In this document: positions 57,158 to 64,000 of the stretch, piece after piece | Position numbering within the stretch: position 1 is the first letter of the stretch | How the letters are laid out: each line of letters begins with the position of its first letter | Assembly (NCBI GenBank): GCA_021789595.1 | Contig: JAJYJJ010000006.1 | Coordinates: forward strand, 19,477 to 83,476 | Reading direction: 5' to 3' | DNA length: 64,000 nucleotides | Source of the DNA: Nitrospirota bacterium | GTDB taxonomy: Bacteria; Nitrospirota; Thermodesulfovibrionia; UBA6902; JAJYJJ01 | Translations under genes and position numbers: made by a program | Notes under the pieces: generated by a model | Database searches by the model: none | What the model was told of the DNA's origin: nothing | The model's input: the letters and a program-made list of their open reading frames with translations, nothing else

Positions 57158-58047
57158 CTCCTCTTATTTATGAATCTCGCTGCATCCTTCAGGAGTTTAT
57201 CTACAAGGGGATTGTTCGGATCGTCTCTCTTGGCCTCTTGAAGTTCCTCGATAGCCTCCTTAAAATGCATACTGGTAATAAGGACAGCGCTGAGGTCTAT
57301 CCTTGCCTGTGTATTTTTCGGGTTTATCTCGATTGCCTTTCTCAGGGTCGTTATTGACCTGTCTGTCTGCCCTATCATGTTTAATGCCCAGCCGAGCTCC
57401 CTTAATGTCTCATCTGTCTCAGGGGCAAGGTTTATGACCTGTTCCCACTCTTTTATGGCAGATTCCCAGAGTAATTGCTTTGAGTATATAATGCCGAGCA
57501 TGTGGTGGGCATTGAGGTGGTCGGGTTCTAACTCAAGGATAATCTTGAATGCATCTTCCGAGCTTCCCATATCGCCCCTCTCAAAGTATATCCTGCCTGC
57601 CATGTCGTATGCGTCTAAGAAATAGGGGTCAAGTTCTATGGCCTTTTCCAGGGAATCAATTGCCTTCTTGCTGTTACCAATTGCATGATAGGCCATTGCC
57701 ATATTGAAGCAGAGCTCAGCAGATGTATCCCTGAGTTCCTCATTTATCTTGAGATAGACCTTGAGCGCCTCCTTTGGCTGGTTTTTTGCAAAAAGGAGAT
57801 TGGCAAGTGCAAAATTACCCTGAAGGTCATTGGGATTAATCTCAAGGGCCTCATTGACTATCTTTATAGCATCATCTATGAAACCCCTTCTATAATAGAT
57901 CTCGGCAATCTCATAATAGGAAGGCAGGAATTCAGGAGCAATATCCTTTGTCTTTAAAAAGTAATGCAGGGCCTTTAACCAGTTTTTCTTAAGGTTTTCC
58001 CGTCCTCTCCTGTATAAAAATTCTGCCCTCTTTGCCATATTATGCAC
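57154..58047 (-). CDS. Tetratricopeptide repeat protein
   Basis: 297 residues of TPR repeats from about residue 40 to 285 (for example FLPSYYEIAEIYYRRGFIDD, AIELDPYFLDAYDMAGRIYF, AIEINPKNTQARIDLSAVLI). No signal peptide is evident, so cytoplasmic or peripheral. Wedged between lspA and lgt with 4-8 nt overlaps, it may scaffold some step of envelope or lipoprotein biogenesis, but nothing in the sequence fixes a partner. Confidence 0.85.
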   Translation of the reverse strand: MHNMAKRAEFLYRRGRENLKKNWLKALHYFLKTKDIAPEFLPSYYEIAEIYYRRGFIDDAIKIVNEALEINPNDLQGNFALANLLFAKNQPKEALKVYLKINEELRDTSAELCFNMAMAYHAIGNSKKAIDSLEKAIELDPYFLDAYDMAGRIYFERGDMGSSEDAFKIILELEPDHLNAHHMLGIIYSKQLLWESAIKEWEQVINLAPETDETLRELGWALNMIGQTDRSITTLRKAIEINPKNTQARIDLSAVLITSMHFKEAIEELQEAKRDDPNNPLVDKLLKDAARFINKRS

Positions 58048-58504
58048 CTGTATCTATAGCACATTCGTTTTTAGTGAATCCAAACCCTATGGCAAACAAT
58101 AGCATACCGATAACCAGGCAGGAGTCTGCAACATTGAAGGCTGGCCAGTGCCATCTACCGATATGGAAGTCTATGAAGTCAACGACCTTACCGAGATAGA
58201 GCCTGTCTATGAGGTTGCCTATGGCCCCGCCGAGGATAAAGCAGAGCGCTACTGCCTTAATTCCACTGCTTTTAAAGAGGTAAACGGAGAGGAAGATGAT
58301 GGCGAGGGAGGATATAACGATAAAAGGCAGGTTGCCGAGGTTAGAGAAGAGGCCAAAGGCAGCCCCTTTGTTCCTAATGCTTACAATCTGAAGAAATGGA
58401 AAAACCTCTATTGTTTCATATGGAGCCATGAATCGCTTTATGATGAGTTTTGTTGCCTGATCAAGGGCTACAACCAATGGCACTATAAAAATAGCCTTTT
58501 TCAT
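58040..58504 (-). CDS. lspA: Lipoprotein signal peptidase II
   Basis: 154 residues, four membrane helices. Catalytic aspartates D109 (GKVVDFIDF) and D127 (NVADS) are present, with the NLIDR motif preceding. It cleaves the signal peptide of diacylglyceryl-modified prolipoproteins. Its start overlaps the ileS stop by 4 nt, the classical ileS-lspA arrangement. Confidence 0.95.
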   Translation of the reverse strand: MKKAIFIVPLVVALDQATKLIIKRFMAPYETIEVFPFLQIVSIRNKGAAFGLFSNLGNLPFIVISSLAIIFLSVYLFKSSGIKAVALCFILGGAIGNLIDRLYLGKVVDFIDFHIGRWHWPAFNVADSCLVIGMLLFAIGFGFTKNECAIDTGA

Positions 58505-61374
58505 ACCCTGATTACCTCTATTACCTCATAACATTTCTTGCAGAGTCCTGGATGCTCCTTAAAACTCCCTACCCCCTCACTCCAGTTCCAGCACCTCTCA
58601 CATTTCTTACCTGAGGCATGCTCCACCAAGATACCAAGGCCTTCTATCTCCTCACTCTTATAAGCCAGCTCCGGGATTCTCCCGTCAGGGCTTAAAACTG
58701 CCTCTGATACAATGAACAGCGTTGCAAGATTTGCGATGTAAGGACTGAGGAGTCCCATATATTCATTCGAGATATAGAGCGTAACCTTTGCCTCAAGGGA
58801 ATTGCCCAAGAACCTCTCCTGCCTCTTTATCTCAATGGCCTTATTTACCTCGTCCCTTATCTGTATCAGCCTCTTCCATCTCTCCTCAAGCTTATCGTCA
58901 AGGAATTCAGATTCTACCTCAGGGAATGATGAAAGGAATACACTTTCTGCAGGCGGCCTCTTCATATGCTGCCATACCTCCTCTGCCGTGAATGAGAGTA
59001 TTGGTGCCATCATACCGGTAAGTGCAAGCAGTATCCTCCTCAGGACCCACTGCGCTGCCCTTCTTTCAGGAGAATCCACAGCATATGTGTAGAGTCTGTC
59101 CTTCAGGACATCTAAATAAAATGAACTCATATCTGTCACACAGAAGTTATAGATGCAGTGGAATATCTCGTGAAATTCATAAGATGCAGATTCATACGAC
59201 CCCCTAATCCTCTTTATCAGGTTCTGCAGCCTGCTCATGGCAAACCTGTCTATCTCAAGCAGGTCGTCTTTACTGAATCGGCTTTCAGGGTCAAGACCCT
59301 CTATGTTTGCAAGGAGGAAACGGCATGTATTTCTTATCTTCCTGTATGCCTCTACAAGGCGGTCTATAATCTCACTTGATATCCTTATGTCATCCTTGTA
59401 ATCCGCTGCTGATGCCCACAGTCTCAATATCTCTGCGCCGTGCTTTGCTATGACCTCATCTGGAGCTATGACATTTCCAAGGGATTTGGACATCTTTCTT
59501 CCCTGACCGTCAACAACAAAGCCGTGTGTCAGGACTGTCTTATAAGGTGCCCTGGCCTTTGTGCCAACAGATGTAAGAAGGGAGCTTTGAAACCATCCCC
59601 TGTGCTGGTCGCTGCCTTCAAGATACATATCGGACTGTTTCTCAGGCTGACCCTTCAACAGCCTTTCATCATCCTCCATTACTGCTGCATGGCTTACACC
59701 TGAATCAAACCACACATCAAGTATATCTGTCTCCTTTGAGAATTCATCACCACCGCATCTCTGGCATCTGTATCCATCAGGCAGAATCTCCTTGTCAGTC
59801 TTTTCAAACCAGACATCTGCGCCTGCCTTTTCAACCTCTGAGACTATCTTGTCCATAACCTTTTCATCCATTACAAACTCTTTGCATTTCTTGCACCTGA
59901 ACAATGTTATTGGTACACCCCACGACCTCTGCCTTGATATGCACCAGTCAGGCCTGTGCTCGACCATACCATAAATCCTGTCTCTACCCCATCTGGGGAC
60001 CCAGTTGACCTTTTCTATCTCGGCAAGGCTCCTCTGCCTCAGAGCATTCTTCTCAACAGAGATGAACCACTGCTCAGTTGCCCTGAAGATAACAGGGTTT
60101 TTGCACCTCCAGCAATGGGGATATGAATGGGTTATCTTCTCAGACCTCAGGAGGGCACCCTTATCTTTTAGTATATCAATAATCCTTTGATTTGCCTTAA
60201 ACACATGCTCGCCTGAAAGCTCCTTAACATCATCTGTAAACCTTCCCCTGTCATCAACAGGTGCATAGATGTCAAGGCCATACCTTAGCCCTATCTCATA
60301 ATCCTCCTCGCCATGACCAGGCGCGGTATGGACTACCCCTGTGCCATCTTCCATAGTCACATGCTCTCCAGTTATGACCTTTGATTCTCTATCAATAAAT
60401 GGATGTTGGCATATTATCCCTTCAAGCTCTTTACCATTGAGGGCTGCAACTGCCTTATATTCATTTTCGTCAGGCTCTTGTTTGTAGAGACTATTTTTAA
60501 AGCCAAACCTCTCCATGCATCCTTCCATAAGTTGGGCTGCAATTATATAGACCTCAAACCTTTCATTGCCAACATTAGCCTTTATCAGGCGATATTGATT
60601 CTCAGGATGGACAGTGAGCGCCTGGTTTGCTACAAGTGTCCACGGGGTGGTTGTCCATGCAACAAAACAGTGCTCAATGCGGGGGTATTCACTAAACCTG
60701 CCTTTTAGATCCCCCGGAATATCTTTTATCTTAAACTTGACAAATATGGATGGCGACTCTTTTTCATAGTATTCAACCTCTGCCTCTGCAAGCGCAGTAA
60801 CGCATGACGGACACCAGTGCACAGGCTTTTTGCCCTTATATACATAACCTGATTTAACAAATCTGCCGAATTCCCTTACTATAGATGCCTCATAAGGGAA
60901 AGACATTGTCAGATACGGCCTCATCCAGTCGCCAAACACACCAAGCCTCATAAACTCAGCCCTCTGGATGTCAACAAACCTCAATGCATATTCCCTGCAG
61001 AGCCTCCTCTTTTCGATAACAGTTACGCTGTCCTTTTTTGAACCGAGGTTTTTATCCACCTGGTGTTCTATTGGAAGGCCGTGGCAGTCCCATCCTGGGA
61101 CATATGGCGCATAGTAGCCATTCATGGATTTATATTTGATAATTATGTCCTTCAATATCTTATTGAGTGCGTGGCCGATGTGGATATGGCCGTTGGCATA
61201 GGGAGGGCCGTCATGGAGCATATAGGTCTTTGCCCTGCTTCTTTCCTGAAGCCTTTTATAGATGTCCTTTTCTTTCCAGAACCTTAGTACCTCAGGCTCT
61301 CTCTGGTTCAGGTTTGCCTTCATGGGGAAGGCAGTCTTTGGAAGATTCAGGGTATCCTTGTAGTCGTCTTTCAT
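58501..61374 (-). CDS. ileS: Isoleucyl-tRNA synthetase
   Basis: 957 residues. Class I signatures: the HIGH-type GPPYANGHIHIGHALNKIL and KMSKS in GRKMSKSLGNV; an editing domain; and a C-terminal zinc site (CERCWNW...CKKC). It begins MKDDYKDTLNLPKTAFPM, the usual IleS start; an ATG at 61389 would add five residues inside the promoter. No Shine-Dalgarno sequence precedes it, but a -10-like box ends 5 nt upstream. Heads the operon ileS-lspA-TPR-lgt-usp. Confidence 0.95.
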   Translation of the reverse strand: MKDDYKDTLNLPKTAFPMKANLNQREPEVLRFWKEKDIYKRLQERSRAKTYMLHDGPPYANGHIHIGHALNKILKDIIIKYKSMNGYYAPYVPGWDCHGLPIEHQVDKNLGSKKDSVTVIEKRRLCREYALRFVDIQRAEFMRLGVFGDWMRPYLTMSFPYEASIVREFGRFVKSGYVYKGKKPVHWCPSCVTALAEAEVEYYEKESPSIFVKFKIKDIPGDLKGRFSEYPRIEHCFVAWTTTPWTLVANQALTVHPENQYRLIKANVGNERFEVYIIAAQLMEGCMERFGFKNSLYKQEPDENEYKAVAALNGKELEGIICQHPFIDRESKVITGEHVTMEDGTGVVHTAPGHGEEDYEIGLRYGLDIYAPVDDRGRFTDDVKELSGEHVFKANQRIIDILKDKGALLRSEKITHSYPHCWRCKNPVIFRATEQWFISVEKNALRQRSLAEIEKVNWVPRWGRDRIYGMVEHRPDWCISRQRSWGVPITLFRCKKCKEFVMDEKVMDKIVSEVEKAGADVWFEKTDKEILPDGYRCQRCGGDEFSKETDILDVWFDSGVSHAAVMEDDERLLKGQPEKQSDMYLEGSDQHRGWFQSSLLTSVGTKARAPYKTVLTHGFVVDGQGRKMSKSLGNVIAPDEVIAKHGAEILRLWASAADYKDDIRISSEIIDRLVEAYRKIRNTCRFLLANIEGLDPESRFSKDDLLEIDRFAMSRLQNLIKRIRGSYESASYEFHEIFHCIYNFCVTDMSSFYLDVLKDRLYTYAVDSPERRAAQWVLRRILLALTGMMAPILSFTAEEVWQHMKRPPAESVFLSSFPEVESEFLDDKLEERWKRLIQIRDEVNKAIEIKRQERFLGNSLEAKVTLYISNEYMGLLSPYIANLATLFIVSEAVLSPDGRIPELAYKSEEIEGLGILVEHASGKKCERCWNWSEGVGSFKEHPGLCKKCYEVIEVIRV

Positions 61375-61379
61375 GTGTA

Positions 61380-61409
61380 AAAGTAACATCTATGCTGCTT
61401 TCATGTCAA
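61380..61409 (-). promoter_or_regulatory. Promoter of ileS, apparently leaderless
   Basis: TTGACA (61409-61404), 18-nt spacer, TACTTT (61385-61380) preceded by TGT, an extended -10. Five nt separate it from the ATG at 61374. The -10 hexamer itself is weak. Confidence 0.45.
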
Positions 61410-61485
61410 GGCATAGGGATTACCCAAATATAGACGCAGGACAGGGAGTTTCAGGATTTTTATAATAGCTGTCACTATACCTGTA

Positions 61486-61515
61486 TTGTCAAATGCATTG
61501 GCTATGGGGTATCAT
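61486..61515 (+). promoter_or_regulatory. Sigma-70 promoter of hisH, apparently leaderless
   Basis: TTGTCA (61486-61491), 18-nt spacer, TATCAT (61510-61515). Five nt separate it from the ATG at 61521. Confidence 0.55.
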
Positions 61516-61520
61516 AAAAT

Positions 61521-62135
61521 ATGATTGCAATTGTTGATTATGGCATGGGAAATCTGAGGAGCGTGGAAAAGGGCTTTCTCAGGGTCGGGGTAAATAGCGT
61601 TGTTACAAGTAGCCAGGAGATAATCAATACTGCAAAGGCTGTGGTGCTGCCAGGGGTTGGCGCCTTCAAAGACTGCATGAAAAACCTCACAGACCTTGCT
61701 CTGACAGAGGCAATAGTACGCTCGATTGAAAAGGGGAAACCCTTTCTCGGCATCTGCCTTGGCCTTCAGCTTCTCTTCAGCGAATCGGAGGAGTTCGGCA
61801 GGTGCAAAGGCCTTGATGTGTTTCGCGGCGGTGTTGTCAGATTTCAAGAGGACGGATTAAAGATCCCGCACATGGGCTGGAACAGCATACAGATTGTGAA
61901 AGACAATCCCCTGCTCAAAGACATACCGGATAACGCTTATTTCTATTTTGTGCATTCCTATTATGTATTGCCAGATGACAGGGATATAATATCTACTGTA
62001 ACAGACTATGGTTCAGCATTCACATCCATGGTCTGGAAAGACAATGTATTTGCAACACAATTCCACCCCGAAAAGAGCCAGGAGCTTGGCCTAAAACTCC
62101 TCAGGAACTTTGGGGTTTTCGCAGGGGTTATATAG
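61521..62135 (+). CDS. hisH: Imidazole glycerol phosphate synthase, glutaminase subunit
   Basis: 204 residues, class I glutamine amidotransferase. Nucleophile C79 in GICLGLQLLF, H182 and E184 in FHPEKSQE. It provides ammonia to HisF in histidine biosynthesis. No other his gene follows; the next genes are a convergent toxin-antitoxin cluster, which suggests that a histidine operon was interrupted or that hisH is isolated in this genome. Confidence 0.94.
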   Translation: MIAIVDYGMGNLRSVEKGFLRVGVNSVVTSSQEIINTAKAVVLPGVGAFKDCMKNLTDLALTEAIVRSIEKGKPFLGICLGLQLLFSESEEFGRCKGLDVFRGGVVRFQEDGLKIPHMGWNSIQIVKDNPLLKDIPDNAYFYFVHSYYVLPDDRDIISTVTDYGSAFTSMVWKDNVFATQFHPEKSQELGLKLLRNFGVFAGVI

Positions 62136-62150
62136 CAGCTTACCTTTGGG

Positions 62151-62363
62151 TTATTTCCCTGCCCAAATTTTGTGATTTTTTGGATCTGGGATTCCAAGTT
62201 GTCTACAAATCTTAATTGCCAATAGGTCGGCAATCTCATTGTGTCTCGGAACAGTAGTAGATTTCTCAATATTGGCAAGATTTATATAACGGCTGTGTTT
62301 AGCTCCTTCTCTCAAAAGAACACAACCATGGCGTTCTAAATGCCTGATTAGTTCTTTCCCAAT
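62151..62363 (-). CDS. hicA: HicA-like toxin, probable AUU start
   Basis: About 70 residues: GKELIRHLERHGCVLLREGA, then HSRYINLANIEKSTTVPRHN and LAIKICRQLGIPDP, the YcfA/HicA form of small mRNA-cleaving toxins. No ATG, GTG or TTG occurs at the expected start; the codon before GKEL is ATT (62363), and the in-frame stop just upstream rules out a longer frame. The usual family start lies about there, so ATT is proposed. It overlaps the hicB stop by 16 nt. It could instead be silent. Confidence 0.65.
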   Translation of the reverse strand: MGKELIRHLERHGCVLLREGAKHSRYINLANIEKSTTVPRHNEIADLLAIKICRQLGIPDPKNHKIWAGK

Positions 62364-62560
62364 ACCTCAATTTCTTCTAACAGAATTTCTTTTTTGGGCA
62401 GCTTAGAAATGTCAACAGGCTGCTGCATTTCTCTTATAGCATCAATAAGATTTTCTTTTGCCTCTTCAAGAGTTTTACCTTGTGTCATAGCGCCTGGGAC
62501 ATCATCCGTCCATGCCACCCACCACTTCCCATCTTTTACAAAAGTAGCCTTTATTTTCAT
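62348..62560 (-). CDS. hicB: HicB-like antitoxin
   Basis: 70 residues with the HicB fold: IKATFVKDGKWWVAWTDDVP, GAMTQGKTLEEAKENLIDAI. It would neutralise the adjacent HicA. There is no added DNA-binding domain, so it is a short form; the helix-turn-helix gene just upstream might supply regulation. ATG 62560 follows AGGAGG by 8 nt; GTG 62569 overlaps the ribosome site and is less likely. Confidence 0.85.
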   Translation of the reverse strand: MKIKATFVKDGKWWVAWTDDVPGAMTQGKTLEEAKENLIDAIREMQQPVDISKLPKKEILLEEIEVLGKN

Positions 62561-62565
62561 TCTGC

Positions 62566-63105
62566 TCACCTCCTATTTAAAGATATTTTACCCTTTCCCT
62601 TCCGCAATCTCAATCTCCCGCCCTCTGCTGATGGATAATGTGCCCTGCCCCTTTTCTTTTTCTCCTTTTGAACGTCGGTAACGTTTTCGGTAAAGCCCAT
62701 TCGCTGGGCAAACTCGGCATTTGCCTTTTTCCATTTGCCAAACCAACGTGTAAGGCCGAGAAATTCTATATATCGCGATGCTATCTTGGAACTGATATTT
62801 CTTATGCTCACGTTTTCGATATAGTCGAGCTGGTATTTCGGGACTTTAAGGGAAGCTGCCGCTTCCTTCAGGGTCATGCCTCTTGCTGTGCGGGCCCCCG
62901 CAAGGCGAGCAGCAACCGGCTGAAAACGGAGAGTATCTTCAAGGCTGATGGCGTACTTATCGGACAGCGCGGCAAATGTCGGTCCCATGAATTTCCGCAT
63001 ATGTCCGGCAAATGCCTTGATCTCATCATCTGTAAGAATCCGTCTGCGAAATGGCTGATGTTTCTTTGTCAAAGGCATCTTCTTATGTCTGTTTTCCTTG
63101 GTCAT
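62566..63105 (-). CDS. Helix-turn-helix protein with repeat-derived C-terminus
   Basis: 179 residues. A central HTH-like region (GARTARGMTLKEAAASLKVP then YQLDYIENVSIRNIS) resembles XRE-type regulators. The N-terminus is basic (RHKKMPLTKKHQPFRRR). The last 30 residues (RGRAHYPSAEGGRLRLRKGK) are encoded by a copy of the short repeat found at 63119 and 63625, so the C-terminus may have been changed by repeat insertion. It lies 5' of hicB, ending within that gene's ribosome site. Role not established. Confidence 0.68.
   Translation of the reverse strand: MTKENRHKKMPLTKKHQPFRRRILTDDEIKAFAGHMRKFMGPTFAALSDKYAISLEDTLRFQPVAARLAGARTARGMTLKEAAASLKVPKYQLDYIENVSIRNISSKIASRYIEFLGLTRWFGKWKKANAEFAQRMGFTENVTDVQKEKKKRGRAHYPSAEGGRLRLRKGKGKISLNRR
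62612..62655. repeat. Short interspersed repeat, copy A (within a coding region)
   Basis: ATCTCCCGCCCTCTG, then GGATAATGTGCC and a T/C-rich tail. It shares ATCTCC(T/C)GCCCTCTG and GAT(A/G)ATG-(G)GCC with copies B and C. Confidence 0.6.
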
Positions 63106-63118
63106 TCTCCCTTTCTCT

Positions 63119-63165
63119 CATCTCCTGCCCTCTGCACTTCAGATAATGCGCCTGTGCTTTTTCTC
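63119..63165. repeat. Short interspersed repeat, copy B
   Basis: ATCTCCTGCCCTCTG, then AGATAATGCGCCTGTGC and a T-rich tail. It fills most of the 73-bp gap between the DUF3024 stop and the helix-turn-helix gene. Confidence 0.65.
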
Positions 63166-63178
63166 TCGCTGTTCATTT

Positions 63179-63526
63179 TTATCCCCAGAAGATTCCCGTA
63201 GGATCGCGGTCAATTTCAGCCAATATTTGATCGATATTTTTTGTCGGCAATAGACCATCGTATTTGTGCCATCGGTTATTGCGATCAGCGCAATAGAGAG
63301 TCCATTCTCCTGTCGTTTCATTGTATCTTATCTGGGCAATAGGCATTGAAGTCCATTCTTTTATGTCCTTGTGCCACGGCGCCCTATTTTCAAAGATGGT
63401 AACGCTGTTGCCCCTTATTTTATATGACAGGTTCACCTTATCAAGCACATGCGCCGGGACTCTCCTCTTGCAGAAGTCGCCAACTTTCTTTTCAATAAAT
63501 GTTTTTACTAAAACCGGAAGCGGCAT
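63179..63526 (-). CDS. DUF3024-family protein
   Basis: 115 residues. WTSMPIAQIRYNETTGEWTL followed by YCADRNNRWHKYDGL resembles DUF3024, a family without known function often found beside toxin-antitoxin genes. No signal peptide or membrane segment. GGGGG precedes the ATG. It lies in the accessory cluster between the mazF-like toxin and the helix-turn-helix gene. Confidence 0.7.
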   Translation of the reverse strand: MPLPVLVKTFIEKKVGDFCKRRVPAHVLDKVNLSYKIRGNSVTIFENRAPWHKDIKEWTSMPIAQIRYNETTGEWTLYCADRNNRWHKYDGLLPTKNIDQILAEIDRDPTGIFWG

Positions 63527-63624
63527 ATAAACCCCCTAAGTTTTTTAATGCTCTCACTCTCCTTGCCTATCTTTTTTTCTTCCACTTCTGCGCTAAGGCA
63601 CTACTGTGCTGTGGAACTTTGTTG

Positions 63625-63671
63625 AATCTCCTGCCCTCTGGACGCAGATGATGGGGCCGTGCCGCTCTTTG
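63625..63671. repeat. Short interspersed repeat, copy C
   Basis: ATCTCCTGCCCTCTG, then GCAGATGATGGGGCCGTGCC. It abuts the stop codon of the mazF-like gene. The 145-bp gap 63527-63671 contains no gene. Confidence 0.62.
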
Positions 63672-64000
63672 TTATGCAATGAGCTTAAGAAAAAAGTCCT
63701 TTATTTTGGAAAGAATGTCAGGTTGTACCCTGCCAAATGTTTTAAGGGCAATTGATTTATTCAAAGTGTAAACTTTATCAGCCCTTATCATGTTCGTAAC
63801 TTTTAAAGTACCTTCCTCCATGTCATCGCCTGTAAGCATAATGGTAAAGTCACGAGATTCAACATTCGAGGTAAGGGCAGCAACTACAATGTCTTCATGA
63901 GTTTCATTGTAATTATCACTGGAGATTATAACAGCAGGACGTTTTTTCTGGGAAGTTAAATCTGTAAAAGGTATGGGGATAAGAATAATATCGCGCTGTT
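63672..64000 (-). CDS. MazF/PemK-family toxin, N-terminus outside window
   Basis: The visible 108 residues begin in QRDIILIPIPFTDLTSQKKR and continue PAVIISSDNYN, the core of the MazF/PemK mRNA interferase fold (family pattern G-RG-I-...PF-D...KKRPAVV). It continues to ADKVYTLNKSIALKTFGRVQ, also typical. The start lies beyond 64000. No antitoxin is visible in the window. Confidence 0.82.
   Translation of the reverse strand, partial: QRDIILIPIPFTDLTSQKKRPAVIISSDNYNETHEDIVVAALTSNVESRDFTIMLTGDDMEEGTLKVTNMIRADKVYTLNKSIALKTFGRVQPDILSKIKDFFLKLIA

Noticed and set aside
1..64000. CRISPR arrays, tRNA or rRNA genes
   Set aside because: No regularly spaced direct repeats with spacers, and no cloverleaf or rRNA-like sequence, were noticed by eye.

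Overview
The window looks like the chromosome of an anaerobic, respiratory, Gram-negative-type bacterium. Gene content (complete 14-subunit complex I, selenocysteine formate dehydrogenase N, pentahaem cytochromes flanking a Rieske/cytochrome b complex, haem-binding sensor kinase, many two-component and sigma-54 elements, lipoprotein-processing genes) fits a Nitrospirota (Thermodesulfovibrionia-like) or related lineage. This placement is inference from gene content; no rRNA is present to settle it.

Layout. 1-10 kb: formate dehydrogenase on the minus strand. fdhA is interrupted in naive translation by an in-frame UGA (selenocysteine, with a possible SECIS hairpin). It is separated from fdhB-fdhC by a Ycf48-like beta-propeller gene carrying a frameshift, a secreted C39-like/PKD/CARDB protein and a complete insertion sequence (about 1.5 kb, 22-bp imperfect terminal inverted repeats). 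The first bases of a yajQ gene follow. 10-14 kb: a PhnD-like binding protein, probably with an AUU start codon, and a hybrid histidine kinase. 14-19 kb: the macromolecular-synthesis operon rpsU-yqeY-nif3-dnaG-rpoD.

19-29 kb (minus strand) is the most unusual part. A haem-type sensor kinase, an NtrC-like sigma-54 activator and a lone receiver protein precede a sigma-54-type promoter with two matching 19-bp inverted repeats upstream. This promoter would drive a receiver-GcvH-like fusion, a receiver-NuoE fusion, NuoF and NuoG: a second NADH-oxidising module placed under, and physically fused to, phosphorelay receivers. 29-43 kb: the canonical nuoA-N operon with its own NuoEFG.

43-51 kb: a P2-type ATPase with a tandem universal stress protein, a decayed hicA, and an operon for a b6-type cytochrome b/Rieske complex with two paralogous pentahaem cytochromes. 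51-62 kb: housekeeping genes (dnaE, accA; ileS-lspA-TPR-lgt-usp; hisH). 62-64 kb: a small accessory cluster (hicBA, a helix-turn-helix protein, DUF3024, mazF-like toxin) punctuated by three copies of a short repeat.

A window-wide pattern: several first genes of transcription units that lack a Shine-Dalgarno sequence (nuoA, usp, dnaE, ileS, hisH and possibly the gene at 51082) have a sigma-70-like -10 box ending only 5-7 nt before the start codon. This predicts leaderless mRNAs.
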